Source: an uncultured Mailhella sp. (GTDB taxonomy: Bacteria; Desulfobacterota; Desulfovibrionia; Desulfovibrionales; Desulfovibrionaceae). From it: 64,000 bases of DNA. The notes under the pieces were generated by a model. The model searched no databases, had not been told where the DNA came from, and saw only the letters and a program-made list of their open reading frames with translations. The first letter of the stretch is position 1. Each line of letters starts with the position of its first letter. The position numbers were made by a program, and so were the translations under genes. Positions 35,917 through 44,634 of the stretch are shown here, piece after piece. The stretch covers positions 5,136 to 69,135 of the forward strand of contig CAJTMS010000001.1 in NCBI GenBank assembly GCA_910577155.1. Reading direction: 5' to 3'.

Positions 35917-36867
35917 TTAGGATTGATAGAAAGGTGACAGGTCATCCCAGAAATTAGGCTCACTGCATCCAATGCAGGGGTGACCGCCTCTAACCGGCCA
36001 GCTCACTTCGTTGAAGAGAACTTTTGGACAGTTATTATAGGTGCTTGGACCTTTGCAGCCAAGTTCGTACAGGCACCAGCCTTTCTTTGCTTCTTCAGAA
36101 TCAAAGGAAGGAGCAAATTCGCCGGCTTCGAAATGAGGTAGGCGTTCGCATTGATCGTGTACTGTTTCGCCAAAGAACATAACAGGACGATTGTTATCGT
36201 CAAGTTCAACGGTTTGTCCCTGCAGGAGGGCTACTAATGCACCAACCATATTGAGGGGGTTTGGCGGGCAGCCGGCAATATTGATAGCATTAACGCCAAA
36301 TTCACTAAAGCAGTCGTTAACACCTTTTGCTCCGGTCTGGTTAGGAGCAGCTGCCTGCACGCCGCCAAATGCTGCGCATGTACCAATAGCAACAACGGCT
36401 TTTGCTTTTGTGAGAATTTTTTTGCAGTTTTCATACATGGTATGACCGGCAATCGTGCCAAAAATACCGTCTTGTGCGGTAGGAATAGCTCCTTCTACCA
36501 AGCAAATGAAACCGTCAGGGTTGTTGATTGCTTCTTCGAGAGCTTTTTCTGCCATTTCACCGGAAGCCTGCATAAGGGTTTCATGGTATTCAAGAGAAAT
36601 GGTATCGAATAAAACTGCGTCAAGGAATGGTTGATAAGTACGAAGCAGAGCTTCGGAACAGCCGGTACATTCTGCATTATGAAGATAAACAACAACAGGG
36701 CGTTTACCTTGTGTCAGTGCTTTTGCAACAGATGGAGCCATAGATGGGGCAAGACCCATTGCTACGGCAACAGCAGAACAGAATTTAAGAAAATCACGGC
36801 GGGAAACGCCATTTTGTTCAAGACGTTCTTCAACTCCGTCTTTTCCAAGTCCGATGGAGAAACGCAT
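35917..36867 (-). CDS. hydA: Periplasmic [NiFe] hydrogenase small subunit with Tat signal
   Basis: 316 residues (also called hynA). The Tat signal VSRRDFLKF is followed by a hydrophobic stretch and an Ala-rich cleavage region, so the folded dimer is exported. Iron-sulfur ligands appear in order: [17 protein letters not shown] and GCPPNP for the proximal cluster, then [24 protein letters not shown] and HPCIGCSEP for the others. There is no C-terminal membrane anchor, so electrons probably go to a soluble periplasmic cytochrome c3 as in Desulfovibrio. GGAGG precedes the ATG at 36867. First gene of a two-gene operon with hydB. Confidence 0.97.
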   Translation of the reverse strand: MRFSIGLGKDGVEERLEQNGVSRRDFLKFCSAVAVAMGLAPSMAPSVAKALTQGKRPVVVYLHNAECTGCSEALLRTYQPFLDAVLFDTISLEYHETLMQASGEMAEKALEEAINNPDGFICLVEGAIPTAQDGIFGTIAGHTMYENCKKILTKAKAVVAIGTCAAFGGVQAAAPNQTGAKGVNDCFSEFGVNAINIAGCPPNPLNMVGALVALLQGQTVELDDNNRPVMFFGETVHDQCERLPHFEAGEFAPSFDSEEAKKGWCLYELGCKGPSTYNNCPKVLFNEVSWPVRGGHPCIGCSEPNFWDDLSPFYQS

Positions 36868-37130
36868 AAGTAGCCTCCGTATAAGTTTTATGAAAAGGAA
36901 AAAATACCTTTTAAAAAGGAATTGTCCGACTGTAGCAGTTTACGACAAATACGTCAAGAACTGACAGAAAAAAAACAAGGTTTTTATTCTAATCTCCTTG
37001 AAAACAATAGAAAAATTAATTTAGAAAACTTTTTTTCATAGAAGAGATGTATGCATTGCAAGTCTAAATTTATTTTGCTTTTTTTTTTAATTCGGTATAT
37101 GAAGAAAGGGAATTATTGTTTGGAGGTAGT

Positions 37131-38252
37131 ATGAAAAAAATAAAATTGTTTGCTCTTGCAATGGCATTTGTATTTGCTTTGTCAGGAACAGCTTTTGCTG
37201 AAAATATTAAAATTGGCTTGATGTGTCCTCTGACCGGCGGCTGGACAAGCGAAGGCAAGGATATGGAACGCATTGTGAGCTTGCTTGCCGAGGAAGTAAA
37301 TAAAAACGGCGGGATAAACGGCAGGCAAATCGAGCTTCTTGTCGAAGATGACGCCGGGGATCCGAGAAGTGCTGCCTTAGCTGCACAAAAACTTGCTTCC
37401 CACCAAGTGCTTGCTGTTATCGGTACCTATGGTTCTGCAGTGACAGAAGCCACACAAAATATTTATGACGAAGCAGAAATTTTACAAATCGGCACCGGCT
37501 CTACCAGTGTTCGTTTAACAGAAAAAGGGCTTGATTATTTCTTCAGAACCTGCCCCCGTGACGATGAACAAGGCATTGTTGCCGCTCATTATATCAAAGA
37601 ACTTGGCTATAAAAATGTTGCCATTGTGCATGATAATTCTTCCTATTCCAGCGGCTTAGCGGAAGAAAGCCGTGCGGAGCTTGAAAAACTCGGCATCAAT
37701 GTTGTTTTTTATGACGCCCTTACTCCAAAAGAACGCGATTATTCCCCTATTTTAACCAAGATTAAAGCGGTGAACCCCGACCTTATTTTCTTTACAGCCT
37801 ATTATCCTGAAGCAGGCTTGCTGCTTCGTCAAAAATCAGAAATGGGCTGGAATGTTCCCATGATGGGCGGTGATGCTGTCAATAACTTTGATTTGGTGAA
37901 AATCGCAGGGAAATCAGCAGAAGGCTTTTTATTTGTCAGCCCTCCTGTTTTGGAAGATTTTACCACAGCACAGGGAAAAGCTTTTATCCAAACCTATAAA
38001 GCAAAATATGACAATACCTTGCCCCAATCTGTCTGGGCAGTTTTAGCGGGGGACGCGTTCAATGTGCTGGCTGAAGCCTTGAAGCACGCAGAACCAGATG
38101 CCGAATCCTTATCCGCTTATTTAAAAAATAATCTGGGTGAATATGAGGGCATTACCGGTACGTTTGGCTTTAGCCAAAAAGGCGACAGAGTCGGACCTTT
38201 ATACAGATTGTATGAAGTGGACGCAAACGGCAAATTTGTGATTAAGCAATAA
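37131..38252 (+). CDS. Branched-chain amino acid-type periplasmic binding protein (LivK family)
   Basis: About 373 residues. A signal peptide (FALAMAFVFALSGTAFA) is followed by a type-I periplasmic binding fold: IKIGLMCPLTGGWTSEGKD at the ligand pocket, INGRQIELLVEDDAGDP, VIGTYGSAVT and FGFSQKGDR near the end. GGAGG lies just before the ATG at 37131. It binds an amino acid or amide for an ABC importer, but no permease or ATPase gene is adjacent, so it must work with a transporter encoded elsewhere. It ends at a strong terminator. Confidence 0.92.
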   Translation: MKKIKLFALAMAFVFALSGTAFAENIKIGLMCPLTGGWTSEGKDMERIVSLLAEEVNKNGGINGRQIELLVEDDAGDPRSAALAAQKLASHQVLAVIGTYGSAVTEATQNIYDEAEILQIGTGSTSVRLTEKGLDYFFRTCPRDDEQGIVAAHYIKELGYKNVAIVHDNSSYSSGLAEESRAELEKLGINVVFYDALTPKERDYSPILTKIKAVNPDLIFFTAYYPEAGLLLRQKSEMGWNVPMMGGDAVNNFDLVKIAGKSAEGFLFVSPPVLEDFTTAQGKAFIQTYKAKYDNTLPQSVWAVLAGDAFNVLAEALKHAEPDAESLSAYLKNNLGEYEGITGTFGFSQKGDRVGPLYRLYEVDANGKFVIKQ

Positions 38253-38280
38253 GTTATCTTTCACACTGCTGATAGGAGCA

Positions 38281-38312
38281 AAAAAGAGCATAGTATTATG
38301 CTCTTTTTTTTG
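38281..38312 (+). terminator. Terminator of the LivK-family gene
   Basis: 12-bp perfect stem (38281-38292 with 38297-38308), GTAT loop and T8. Confidence 0.9.
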
Positions 38313-38329
38313 TCCGCTTGAGCATAAAA

Positions 38330-38738
38330 AAACACCCGGCTGCGCTGGCGGATTGCAACGGCTCTTGATAAATATTCACCCGAAATTATAGAAAAATTGC
38401 GTGTATTAAATCAACAAATGGGTACGCATATTAAAAATGGCGACCTCGTTTTATATGATAAAGTGCATTTCGATTTTCATAATGTTTTTGTCGAATTAAA
38501 TCGTAATATTTTTGCAGAACGGATTATTTTACCCATATAATACAGGCTGTGGGATTTTCCGCGGAAAAACCTTATCCAAGACCGGTATGAAAATGCGGTT
38601 AAAGAACATGCGCTGCTTATCGATGTTATCGAGCAAAAAGATTTAGTCCAAATTGAAAAGACAATAAAAAATTTCCACCGGAATTTCGAATACAATAAGG
38701 AATATATTATCAAAGCTTATAATTTGTCGACATATTAA
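38330..38738 (+). pseudogene. Remnant of a GntR-family regulator (FCD domain)
   Basis: Reading in the frame of 38349 gives IATALDKYSPEIIEKLRVLN, then a block with KVHFDFHNVFVELN, an in-frame TAA at 38538, then YENAVKEHALLIDVIEQKD and a final TAA at 38736. The D-x-x-FH and EH..LI..I..KD patterns are those of the FCD ligand-binding domain of GntR regulators. The winged-helix N-terminus is missing and the single stop splits the domain. It starts directly after the terminator of the binding-protein gene and so seems not transcribed. Confidence 0.6.
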
Positions 38739-38765
38739 TTGGAAATGGGAATAATTTTAAAAGAG

Positions 38766-38795
38766 AAATACTCCAAAAGCAAATGGAGTATTTTT
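38766..38795. terminator. Terminator at the end of the minus-strand lipoprotein gene
   Basis: 10-bp perfect stem (38766-38775 with 38784-38793), eight-base loop, T5 on the plus strand and a weaker T tract on the minus strand. Confidence 0.65.
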
Positions 38796-38826
38796 GTATG
38801 AACAGCAATGAGCCAGCTTTACTGAA

Positions 38827-39603
38827 TCACTCATGCTTATTGAGAAAATCGGGGCTGTTGTCCTCGATGCCATACCAGTTATGACCACAGATAAACGGCA
38901 AATCAGAACTGCTTGTTACGGCGGTATCTTGGAATTTCCCTTTGTAATTGTTTTCCTTGACCCAGCTTTGGATATTTTCGCACGTTCTCCAGTGAGGATT
39001 TCTTCCTAAAAAATAATCCAGCCGTTCAAAAAAGAGGGCGCTCTGCGCTTCATCAAGGGCATTGACATTAAAATAAAGTTCGTCAGGCGTCTTGGGACGG
39101 AGAGACGAAGCGGGCGTTACGGTTAACTCCTGTGCTATTCCCACCATGACAGAAACCGCAAAACCCTTGTCTTTTTGCTCTTCTATATTGACTACCCATG
39201 TATCATAGCCAAAAATATATCCGTTTTTGACGGTATCGGAATAGAAACGGTAATTAATGACAGCATTATCCTGCAGGATAATTTTTGCGTTTTTTGTATC
39301 CATGAGATAAAGAACGTTTTTAATCGCGTGCATAAGTTCTTGTTTGGAACAACCCGTATAATTTCTTATGGCAGGATTATTTCGGGGGATTTGTTTTTCG
39401 GCTTCCTTTTGTATTATGCCGGTTGTTTGTATTTTTTCCTGTTGTATTTTTTTGTATTCCTGAGTTTCTTCTTTGGGTGCTTCTTCGGACAGTTCTTTTT
39501 GGCTTGTTTTTGTTTCTGAATAAACCGGATTAAATGTATCAAAAAAACTACAGCCTGTGAGGGAAAAAAATATCATGCTGACAGCTAAAAATTTTTTCAT
39601 CAA
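38827..39603 (-). CDS. Lipoprotein of unknown function
   Basis: 258 residues with a signal peptide ending in the lipobox LTGC (Cys18). A Glu/Lys/Gln-rich spacer (about 30-75) precedes a compact domain with three cysteines (YTGCSKQE, WRTCENIQ, PFICGHNW), VINYRFYSD and GYDTWVVNIE. I do not recognise the family. The start may be either of two adjacent ATG codons at 39603 and 39600. It is monocistronic and flanked by a universal stress protein gene upstream. Confidence 0.75.
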   Translation of the reverse strand: MMKKFLAVSMIFFSLTGCSFFDTFNPVYSETKTSQKELSEEAPKEETQEYKKIQQEKIQTTGIIQKEAEKQIPRNNPAIRNYTGCSKQELMHAIKNVLYLMDTKNAKIILQDNAVINYRFYSDTVKNGYIFGYDTWVVNIEEQKDKGFAVSVMVGIAQELTVTPASSLRPKTPDELYFNVNALDEAQSALFFERLDYFLGRNPHWRTCENIQSWVKENNYKGKFQDTAVTSSSDLPFICGHNWYGIEDNSPDFLNKHE

Positions 39604-39713
39604 TCAACCTGTTATAAAAATTGTTTTTTGAGTATCAGAAAAAAAGAATGGAAACATAGTTTACGTTCATAGCTCGGTTTTGAGACTTGGAAGTTTGGCA
39701 TGTATTAAATGAG

Positions 39714-39745
39714 AAAACATACCGGAGGGCAGTCTGGTATGTTTT
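39714..39745 (-). terminator. Terminator of the universal stress protein gene
   Basis: 10-bp perfect stem (39714-39723 with 39736-39745) whose outer arms give T4 on both strands. Confidence 0.7.
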
Positions 39746-39764
39746 CTGTGTATGCGGATACTTT

Positions 39765-40226
39765 TTAATTTTCTTCTGTTTTGCTCGTGGCAGGACGAAT
39801 AGTCAAAACAGGAATTTTTGATTGGGTAACAACTTTTTCTGCTACGGAGCCAAATAAAATTCTGTCAATGCCTTTGCGTCCATGGGTACCCATAACAATA
39901 ATATCTGCATTGTGTTTATCAGCAGCAGCAAGGATTTCTTCCGTTGCATAGCCCACAACAACATCTGCTTCCACGTCAACGCCTTCAAAGTGTTTTGCCA
40001 CAAATTCAGCCATACTGCTTTCCGCACCGGAAACGATTTCGCCTACAAAGCCGTCAATGGTATTGGGTGCCACATGAAAGCCCGTGTATTGGGTCATGGT
40101 TGGAGCAACATACATGGCATAAATTTTTGCTCCGGATAATTTTGCAAGCATGGAGGCATGTTCGGCCACCACTTGACTGTGTTCTGATAAATCTAATGCA
40201 CATAAAATAGTTTTTAATGATGGCAT
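39765..40226 (-). CDS. Universal stress protein (UspA family)
   Basis: 153 residues, one Usp domain. It has the ATP-binding G-2x-G-9x-G-S motif (GTHGRKGIDRILFGSVAEKV) near the C-terminus, the N-terminal ILCALDLSEHS strand with its Asp, and VLTIRP as last strand. It should be an ATP-binding cytoplasmic dimer induced under stress. GAGGTG lies before the ATG. Single gene with its own terminator. A specific physiological role cannot be read. Confidence 0.93.
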   Translation of the reverse strand: MPSLKTILCALDLSEHSQVVAEHASMLAKLSGAKIYAMYVAPTMTQYTGFHVAPNTIDGFVGEIVSGAESSMAEFVAKHFEGVDVEADVVVGYATEEILAAADKHNADIIVMGTHGRKGIDRILFGSVAEKVVTQSKIPVLTIRPATSKTEEN

Positions 40227-40357
40227 ATTGCACCTCGTAAATTATATTTTATTCCATAATACGCAGGAAAAAGCCCGTTGTCAATATCATAAGCCCCGCA
40301 GCGGGAGCGATTAAGCGGGGTTAATTTTGGAGTTTTACGGTTGTCCTCATTGCTGAG

Positions 40358-40687
40358 TTAAAAATCGTCCTTTGCCGCAAGGTATATGCTGACAAGGTCT
40401 TCTTCGTTTTTGTATGCGCTTTCTTCCTGTGCTTCCCGCATAAGTCTGCCGATATATTGGATGTGCCGTCTTTTTGCTTCTTTATTTTTTATTCTTCTGT
40501 ATTCGGCAAAAGCCTGTTCCAAATCTTCGGTCAGGGGCAGCCGTGCAAGCTTGACAGGAGCTAAGTTTGCGAGTTCCTCGCCTATTTTTTGCATCTGGGT
40601 GCTGTCTCGTTTTTTTTGAGAGCGGCTGATACGGGTTTCTTCCTCTCCCGCATTTTCATCATAAAGAAAACGATTTTTTTTTGCCAT
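40358..40687 (-). CDS. darP: Short DarP/YjgA-like ribosome-associated protein (DUF615)
   Basis: 109 residues. The segment ISRSQKKRDSTQMQKIGEEL and the later RRHIQYIGRLMREA are the hallmarks of the DarP (YjgA) family, which helps late 50S subunit assembly. The E. coli protein has about 183 residues, so this one lacks the C-terminal helical part or represents the short form found outside gammaproteobacteria. Its ATG overlaps the stop of the preceding gene by one base, suggesting coupled translation. Confidence 0.8.
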   Translation of the reverse strand: MAKKNRFLYDENAGEEETRISRSQKKRDSTQMQKIGEELANLAPVKLARLPLTEDLEQAFAEYRRIKNKEAKRRHIQYIGRLMREAQEESAYKNEEDLVSIYLAAKDDF

Positions 40688-41067
40688 TATTGTTCTCTGC
40701 CTGTTTTGTTATGCTGCATTTCAAAACTGCGTATTTCTTCGGCTTCAAGATTTTCAATTTTTTCAGCAAGCCAGCCAAGGAGCGCTTTTGCCGTGTGGTG
40801 ATTGATGAGAATTTTTGCCTGAATTTTACGCATAACAACCCGTGTGTCTTCTTCTGCCAAGGTTATTTCCGGACCGAAAGAACCGTCAGGTTTGAGATAG
40901 CGTTCGGAAATTCGGGGGATTTTGTCCTGCTCGGCATAAAAATTAATTTCAATTTCCCCCTGCGGGTTGATACCTCCCCAAACACCATGGGCATACTGCA
41001 GGGGAATAGTGCTGTCATCTTGGTATTCATAGCGGATTTTTCCGGGTAATTGTGTTTTGTCTATCAT
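40687..41067 (-). CDS. Hypothetical protein, possibly DUF3467-like
   Basis: 126 residues from the ATG at 41067, which has GAAGGT before it; an in-frame start at 41124 would add 19 polar residues but has no ribosome-binding site. The core pattern (YAHGVWGGINPQGEIEINFY, later RVVMRKIQAKILINHHTAK and LAEKIENLE) recalls small DUF3467 proteins, where a beta sheet is followed by a helix; the match is weak. No signal or membrane segment. Co-transcribed with darP through a one-base overlap. Confidence 0.6.
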   Translation of the reverse strand: MIDKTQLPGKIRYEYQDDSTIPLQYAHGVWGGINPQGEIEINFYAEQDKIPRISERYLKPDGSFGPEITLAEEDTRVVMRKIQAKILINHHTAKALLGWLAEKIENLEAEEIRSFEMQHNKTGREQ

Positions 41068-41151
41068 AGTGTGACCTTCGCTGTCTTTTTGGGCGTTCTC
41101 TTTTTTGGCTATGTTACTTTGCATGGATAAGAATGTAAAGGCATATATTAT

Positions 41152-41179
41152 TTGACACCTTGTACAAAGCGTATATACT
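41152..41179 (+). promoter_or_regulatory. Sigma-70 promoter of the cysteine-motif protein gene
   Basis: TTGACA at 41152-41157, 16-base spacer, TATACT at 41174-41179. The start of transcription would be about 41186, giving a leader of about 20 bases before the ATG at 41208. Confidence 0.75.
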
Positions 41180-41207
41180 GTTGATAACGTTAATATATGA
41201 GGATATT

Positions 41208-41762
41208 ATGGCAAAGTATACAAAAGAAGTGCTGACCGTTCAACCTTATTTTGATATGGAAGCTGTTATGGCGCTTTTGCAGGAAACCCGCCTTGGAGGG
41301 CAGGTTTTGGAAGATATGGTCAATACCTTTGAGCGAATGGCGAAAGAACTCAACAGTATTATTCTGAAAACCGAAAAAGGGGATTATCTGGCAGTTTGGC
41401 TCAATGAAAAGGTGGAAAAAGAAGCCGATGAGCTTTTTGCAAAAGATGCGGAAAAAGGTTTTCGCTTCAATTGTGTGGGACAAAGTATTATTATGAATAC
41501 TATTTATCAAATTTTGCCGCAGGTGGAACAGGCTGGCTGCGCCCCCTGTCCTGAGCCCAATGATGCAATTGCGGAAGCTTTAAAAGCAGAAAATATCCCC
41601 TACATTGACGGAGAGCCTACGCTGGCTCGGCGCTTTAGTGTTTTGACCTGTCTGCCGTTTAGAGGAGCCTGCGAAATTTGTTATTTACGTGAGTCCTGCC
41701 CGAAAGCTAACGGGCAAAGTGATAATTTCCATTCTGTGGAACTCCCCGGCTATAACGCATAA
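41208..41762 (+). CDS. Cysteine-motif protein of unknown function
   Basis: 184 residues from the ATG at 41208, preceded by AGGA. The N-terminal 100 residues are helical and acidic. The C-terminal half contains cysteines in CAPCPEP and in TCLPFRGACEICYLRESCP, an arrangement that could bind an iron-sulfur cluster or zinc. No signal peptide or membrane segment, so it is cytoplasmic. I do not recognise the family. It has its own strong promoter and is divergent from the darP operon; dgkA follows after 72 bases. Confidence 0.75.
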   Translation: MAKYTKEVLTVQPYFDMEAVMALLQETRLGGQVLEDMVNTFERMAKELNSIILKTEKGDYLAVWLNEKVEKEADELFAKDAEKGFRFNCVGQSIIMNTIYQILPQVEQAGCAPCPEPNDAIAEALKAENIPYIDGEPTLARRFSVLTCLPFRGACEICYLRESCPKANGQSDNFHSVELPGYNA

Positions 41763-41834
41763 TGCAATTGGGGCAGGTCGTACGCAAGTCTGAACCAATA
41801 CAAATTTAAAGGGAAAAGGCAAAAGGAATATCCA

Positions 41835-42248
41835 ATGGAAAAGAAAACCGGTGTATTTAACGGAATATTGCATATATTTTATGCTCTCAGTTATTCCTTA
41901 CAAGGTTTATGGACGGGTTTACGGCAAAGTGTTGCGATAAAACAAGAATTTTTGATTTTTATCCTTTTGTGCGTTTTAGGTTGGTACTCGGGCAAAGAGT
42001 GGTATTTGACTGCAGTGTCCTGCATTTCATGGCTTTTTGTTATGGTCGTAGAACTATTAAATTCTGCCATTGAAGAAGCCCTTGATTTGATTACCCATGA
42101 ATATTCCACAAAAGTAAAAGCAGCCAAGGATATGGGTTCTGCGGCTGTATTTATTCTGATTATGGTGAATATTTTTATCCAGTCATTGATTTATTTGCCG
42201 GAATTATATATGTGCACGGAATATATTAATCATTATTTAAATAAATAG
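41835..42248 (+). CDS. dgkA: Diacylglycerol kinase (prokaryotic type)
   Basis: 137 residues, small inner-membrane kinase with three transmembrane helices that phosphorylates diacylglycerol to phosphatidic acid. The family block VELLNSAIEEALDLIT and the following KAAKDMGSAAVF are intact, including the catalytic Glu and the Asp/Lys pair. An amphipathic N-terminal helix is present. Undecaprenol kinase is the close alternative in Gram-positives; in an LPS-bearing cell recycling of diacylglycerol is more likely, and fits the nearby envelope phosphotransferase. It precedes the aminotransferase gene by eight bases. Confidence 0.92.
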   Translation: MEKKTGVFNGILHIFYALSYSLQGLWTGLRQSVAIKQEFLIFILLCVLGWYSGKEWYLTAVSCISWLFVMVVELLNSAIEEALDLITHEYSTKVKAAKDMGSAAVFILIMVNIFIQSLIYLPELYMCTEYINHYLNK

Positions 42249-42256
42249 GATATGTC

Positions 42257-43447
42257 ATGAAAAATCATTTACGCCTTTTAACTCCCGGACCGACGGCAAT
42301 TCCTGACAGGGTGCGCCTTGCCATGGCTATGCCCATGATACATCACAGAAAACCGGAATTTAAAGCCATTATGGAAGAAACCCGCGGGTATCTGAAAAAA
42401 CTTTTTGGCACGGAACAGGAAGTTTTGCCGCTCGCCGGTTCCGGTACCGGTGCAATGACGGCTGCCGTGACGAATTTATTTAATCGCGGAGAAAAAATCA
42501 TTGTTGCGCAGGCAGGAAAGTTTGGCGAGCGCTGGCGTGAAATCGCCAAAGTGCAGGGGCTTGAAATTGTTGAAATTGTAAAACCATGGGGCGAGGCAAT
42601 TTTAGCCGATGATATTGAGGAAGCCCTACAAAAAAATCCTGATGTACAGGGGGTTTGCCTGCAAATTTGTGAAACCTCAACAGGGGTCATGCATCCCATT
42701 TATGAAATTGCAAAAGTAACGCAAAAATATGATGTACTGCTGGTGGCTGACGGGATTTCCTCTGTGGGAATTTCCCCCGCACCTATGGACGAATGGGGCA
42801 TTGACGCACTTTTAACCGGTTCCCAAAAAGGGCTTATGGTTCCGGCGGGGCTTTCCTTGCTTGCTTTTTCTGAAAAGGCATGGAAAAAGGCTGAACAGGT
42901 TGAGCCAAGCTGTTTTTATTTCAATATGAAAGCAGAACGCAAGAATGTGCTGAAAAATCAAACCAATTTCAGCTCTCCTGTTTCCCTTATTGTGGGGCTT
43001 CGGGAAGCGTTAACCATGATTTTTGAAGATGTAACACATGGCGGCTATGGCGGTTTGGACAATTTATACCAAAAACATTTTGCCTTAGCTCAAATGACAA
43101 GGGCAGGCATAAAAGCTATGGGGCTTGAACCCTTTGCCAAAACACACTATGCATGGGGGCTGACCTCCGTTGCCATGCCAAAGGGGATTTTGGGCAGTGA
43201 CCTTGTGAGCACGGCAGCCAAAGAAACCGGCGTTATCATTGCGGCAGGGCAGGAACCCATGAAAGATGAGTTAATCCGTCTTGCCCACATGGGCTATGTG
43301 GACTTTGGGGATATGCTTGCGGGGCTTTATGCGGTTGGCAAGAGTTTAGCGGCAAAACCGCAAAATTTTGATAATGCCTATATGAGTATTGCGATGCAGG
43401 CTTATGAAAATGCTCCCGCTTATCCAAAAACAGCACTTGCGGATTAG
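42257..43447 (+). CDS. Class-V aminotransferase (serine/alanine-glyoxylate type)
   Basis: 396 residues, PLP enzyme. It opens with the family pattern LLTPGPTAIPDRV; the cofactor lysine is in TGSQKGLMVPAG, the Asp that contacts the pyridine ring in VADGISSVG. The family uses serine, alanine or phosphoserine as donor and glyoxylate or pyruvate as acceptor. In Desulfovibrio close relatives carry the misleading name soluble hydrogenase 42-kDa subunit; nothing here suggests a hydrogenase. A role in serine formation or breakdown is plausible. AGGAT lies before the ATG; it probably shares a transcript with dgkA. Confidence 0.9.
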   Translation: MKNHLRLLTPGPTAIPDRVRLAMAMPMIHHRKPEFKAIMEETRGYLKKLFGTEQEVLPLAGSGTGAMTAAVTNLFNRGEKIIVAQAGKFGERWREIAKVQGLEIVEIVKPWGEAILADDIEEALQKNPDVQGVCLQICETSTGVMHPIYEIAKVTQKYDVLLVADGISSVGISPAPMDEWGIDALLTGSQKGLMVPAGLSLLAFSEKAWKKAEQVEPSCFYFNMKAERKNVLKNQTNFSSPVSLIVGLREALTMIFEDVTHGGYGGLDNLYQKHFALAQMTRAGIKAMGLEPFAKTHYAWGLTSVAMPKGILGSDLVSTAAKETGVIIAAGQEPMKDELIRLAHMGYVDFGDMLAGLYAVGKSLAAKPQNFDNAYMSIAMQAYENAPAYPKTALAD

Positions 43448-43462
43448 CTTTTGACAATTTTT

Positions 43463-44410
43463 ATGGCATATATGAAAGGTTTTTTTTATTTTCTTTTTAT
43501 TTTCCTTCCTGTTTTTTTGCTTGCGCAGGTTTCTTTTGGACTTGCAAAAGACCCTCCTTTTTATGAGGAATTTGACCAACAGGAAGAATTGAAAAATCAG
43601 GAAGAAAAAAATAACACTGCACAGCCTGATGTTTTGGCGAAGCAAAATTCTTATATAGTTCAAGGCAGTGCAGGAAGTGGAACTCAAGGGGATTTCTTCC
43701 TGACTGATGAGAAACATGCCCGTTTTTTGCAGGAAAATGAACAGTATATGCTGGCTGATACTATGCTGAACCAAACATGGAAAGTCCTTACGAAAACACT
43801 TGGCAAAAAAGCTTATAGAGAACTTTGGCAAAAGCATAAAATTTGGCTTGAAACAGGCAGAAATACAGTGGCAAACAGTTTTAAAAAACAAGTGGCTGCC
43901 ATTCCCGAACAGTATGCATTTATGCTTGCCGCGGTTGCCAAAACGCAGGAACTCGCACAGGATATCTGGCACGAGCCTGTGCTTGGGCGTTATGTCAGGG
44001 GCGATACCTTTGTAACGCTGACAAAGGAAGAGGATAAAATCGTGTTGCAAGGTTATGGCAATGTGCCGTATTTTGCCAAAAATTCGGATGCAGGCAAAGA
44101 AGAACAGGCAGAAAATACAGTAAAGTTTTTGGCTGATAATGAGCAGGGCAAAGGTAATCCTGACAAAACACTGCAGGCGGATACGCAAAAAGAAAGTAAT
44201 CCCGAAAAGCAGACAGCAAAAAGAAAAATACAAACAATGCCCCAATTATTGCTGAGGGCAGAACTTCCCAAAGAGGGCAAACTGTGGCTTACTCTTTCCA
44301 CTGCTCATGAACAAAAATTATATCTTTTGACAACAGTAAACAGTCTTTGCCTTGTCCATGCACCGAACGTTTTTTCTTTTGATTTTAATGGGATTTTTGA
44401 GAAAAAATAA
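43463..44410 (+). CDS. Exported protein of unknown function
   Basis: About 315 residues. A hydrophobic signal segment (FFYFLFIFLPVFLLAQVSFG) is followed by a Glu/Gln-rich stretch, a helical middle with KVLTKTLGKKAYRELWQKHK that recalls LprI-like lysozyme-inhibitor domains only weakly, a Lys/Glu/Gln-rich linker and a C-terminal beta-rich part. The start is uncertain: ATG codons at 43463 and 43472 and a TTG at 43451 are all in frame and none has a good ribosome-binding site. It begins 15 bases after the aminotransferase gene and may be read through from it. Confidence 0.65.
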   Translation: MAYMKGFFYFLFIFLPVFLLAQVSFGLAKDPPFYEEFDQQEELKNQEEKNNTAQPDVLAKQNSYIVQGSAGSGTQGDFFLTDEKHARFLQENEQYMLADTMLNQTWKVLTKTLGKKAYRELWQKHKIWLETGRNTVANSFKKQVAAIPEQYAFMLAAVAKTQELAQDIWHEPVLGRYVRGDTFVTLTKEEDKIVLQGYGNVPYFAKNSDAGKEEQAENTVKFLADNEQGKGNPDKTLQADTQKESNPEKQTAKRKIQTMPQLLLRAELPKEGKLWLTLSTAHEQKLYLLTTVNSLCLVHAPNVFSFDFNGIFEKK

Positions 44411-44421
44411 ATTTTGTTTCA

Positions 44422-44634
44422 ATGGTTATAAAAACAGACTCGCAAGAGTTTGCTGTAAGGCTGTTTTATTTCCCATTATATTTTTTTGTTTGCTCAATTG
44501 TCTTTTCTTTCAGGCAATTTGCACTCCGGACTTTTATCGGGGCTTGTTTGACAATGCCGTTTTTTTTGGGGCCGGGTATTTTGCACTATTTGAGCGCCGG
44601 TATAAAAGAAGACATTATTTTTTTTATTTTATAG
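44422..44634 (+). CDS. Possible small membrane protein
   Basis: 70 codons with two hydrophobic segments (LFYFPLYFFVCSIVFSF and IGACLTMPFFLGPGILHYL) and a charged start MVIKTDSQEF. It begins 12 bases after the preceding gene and its end overlaps the 3' end of the opposite reductase gene by about 50 bases. No clear ribosome-binding site. It may be a real small gene or chance. Confidence 0.3.
   Translation: MVIKTDSQEFAVRLFYFPLYFFVCSIVFSFRQFALRTFIGACLTMPFFLGPGILHYLSAGIKEDIIFFIL

Noticed and set aside
40294..40320. CCCCGC/GCGGGG hairpin as terminator of the darP operon
   Set aside because: Only six pairs around a 15-base loop and no T tract on the minus strand; kept out of the feature list.
43346..44245. 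299-codon minus-strand frame opposite the aminotransferase end and the exported protein
   Set aside because: Extreme Phe/Cys/Leu composition and overlap with two better supported genes; the opposite frame has a signal peptide and sensible composition.
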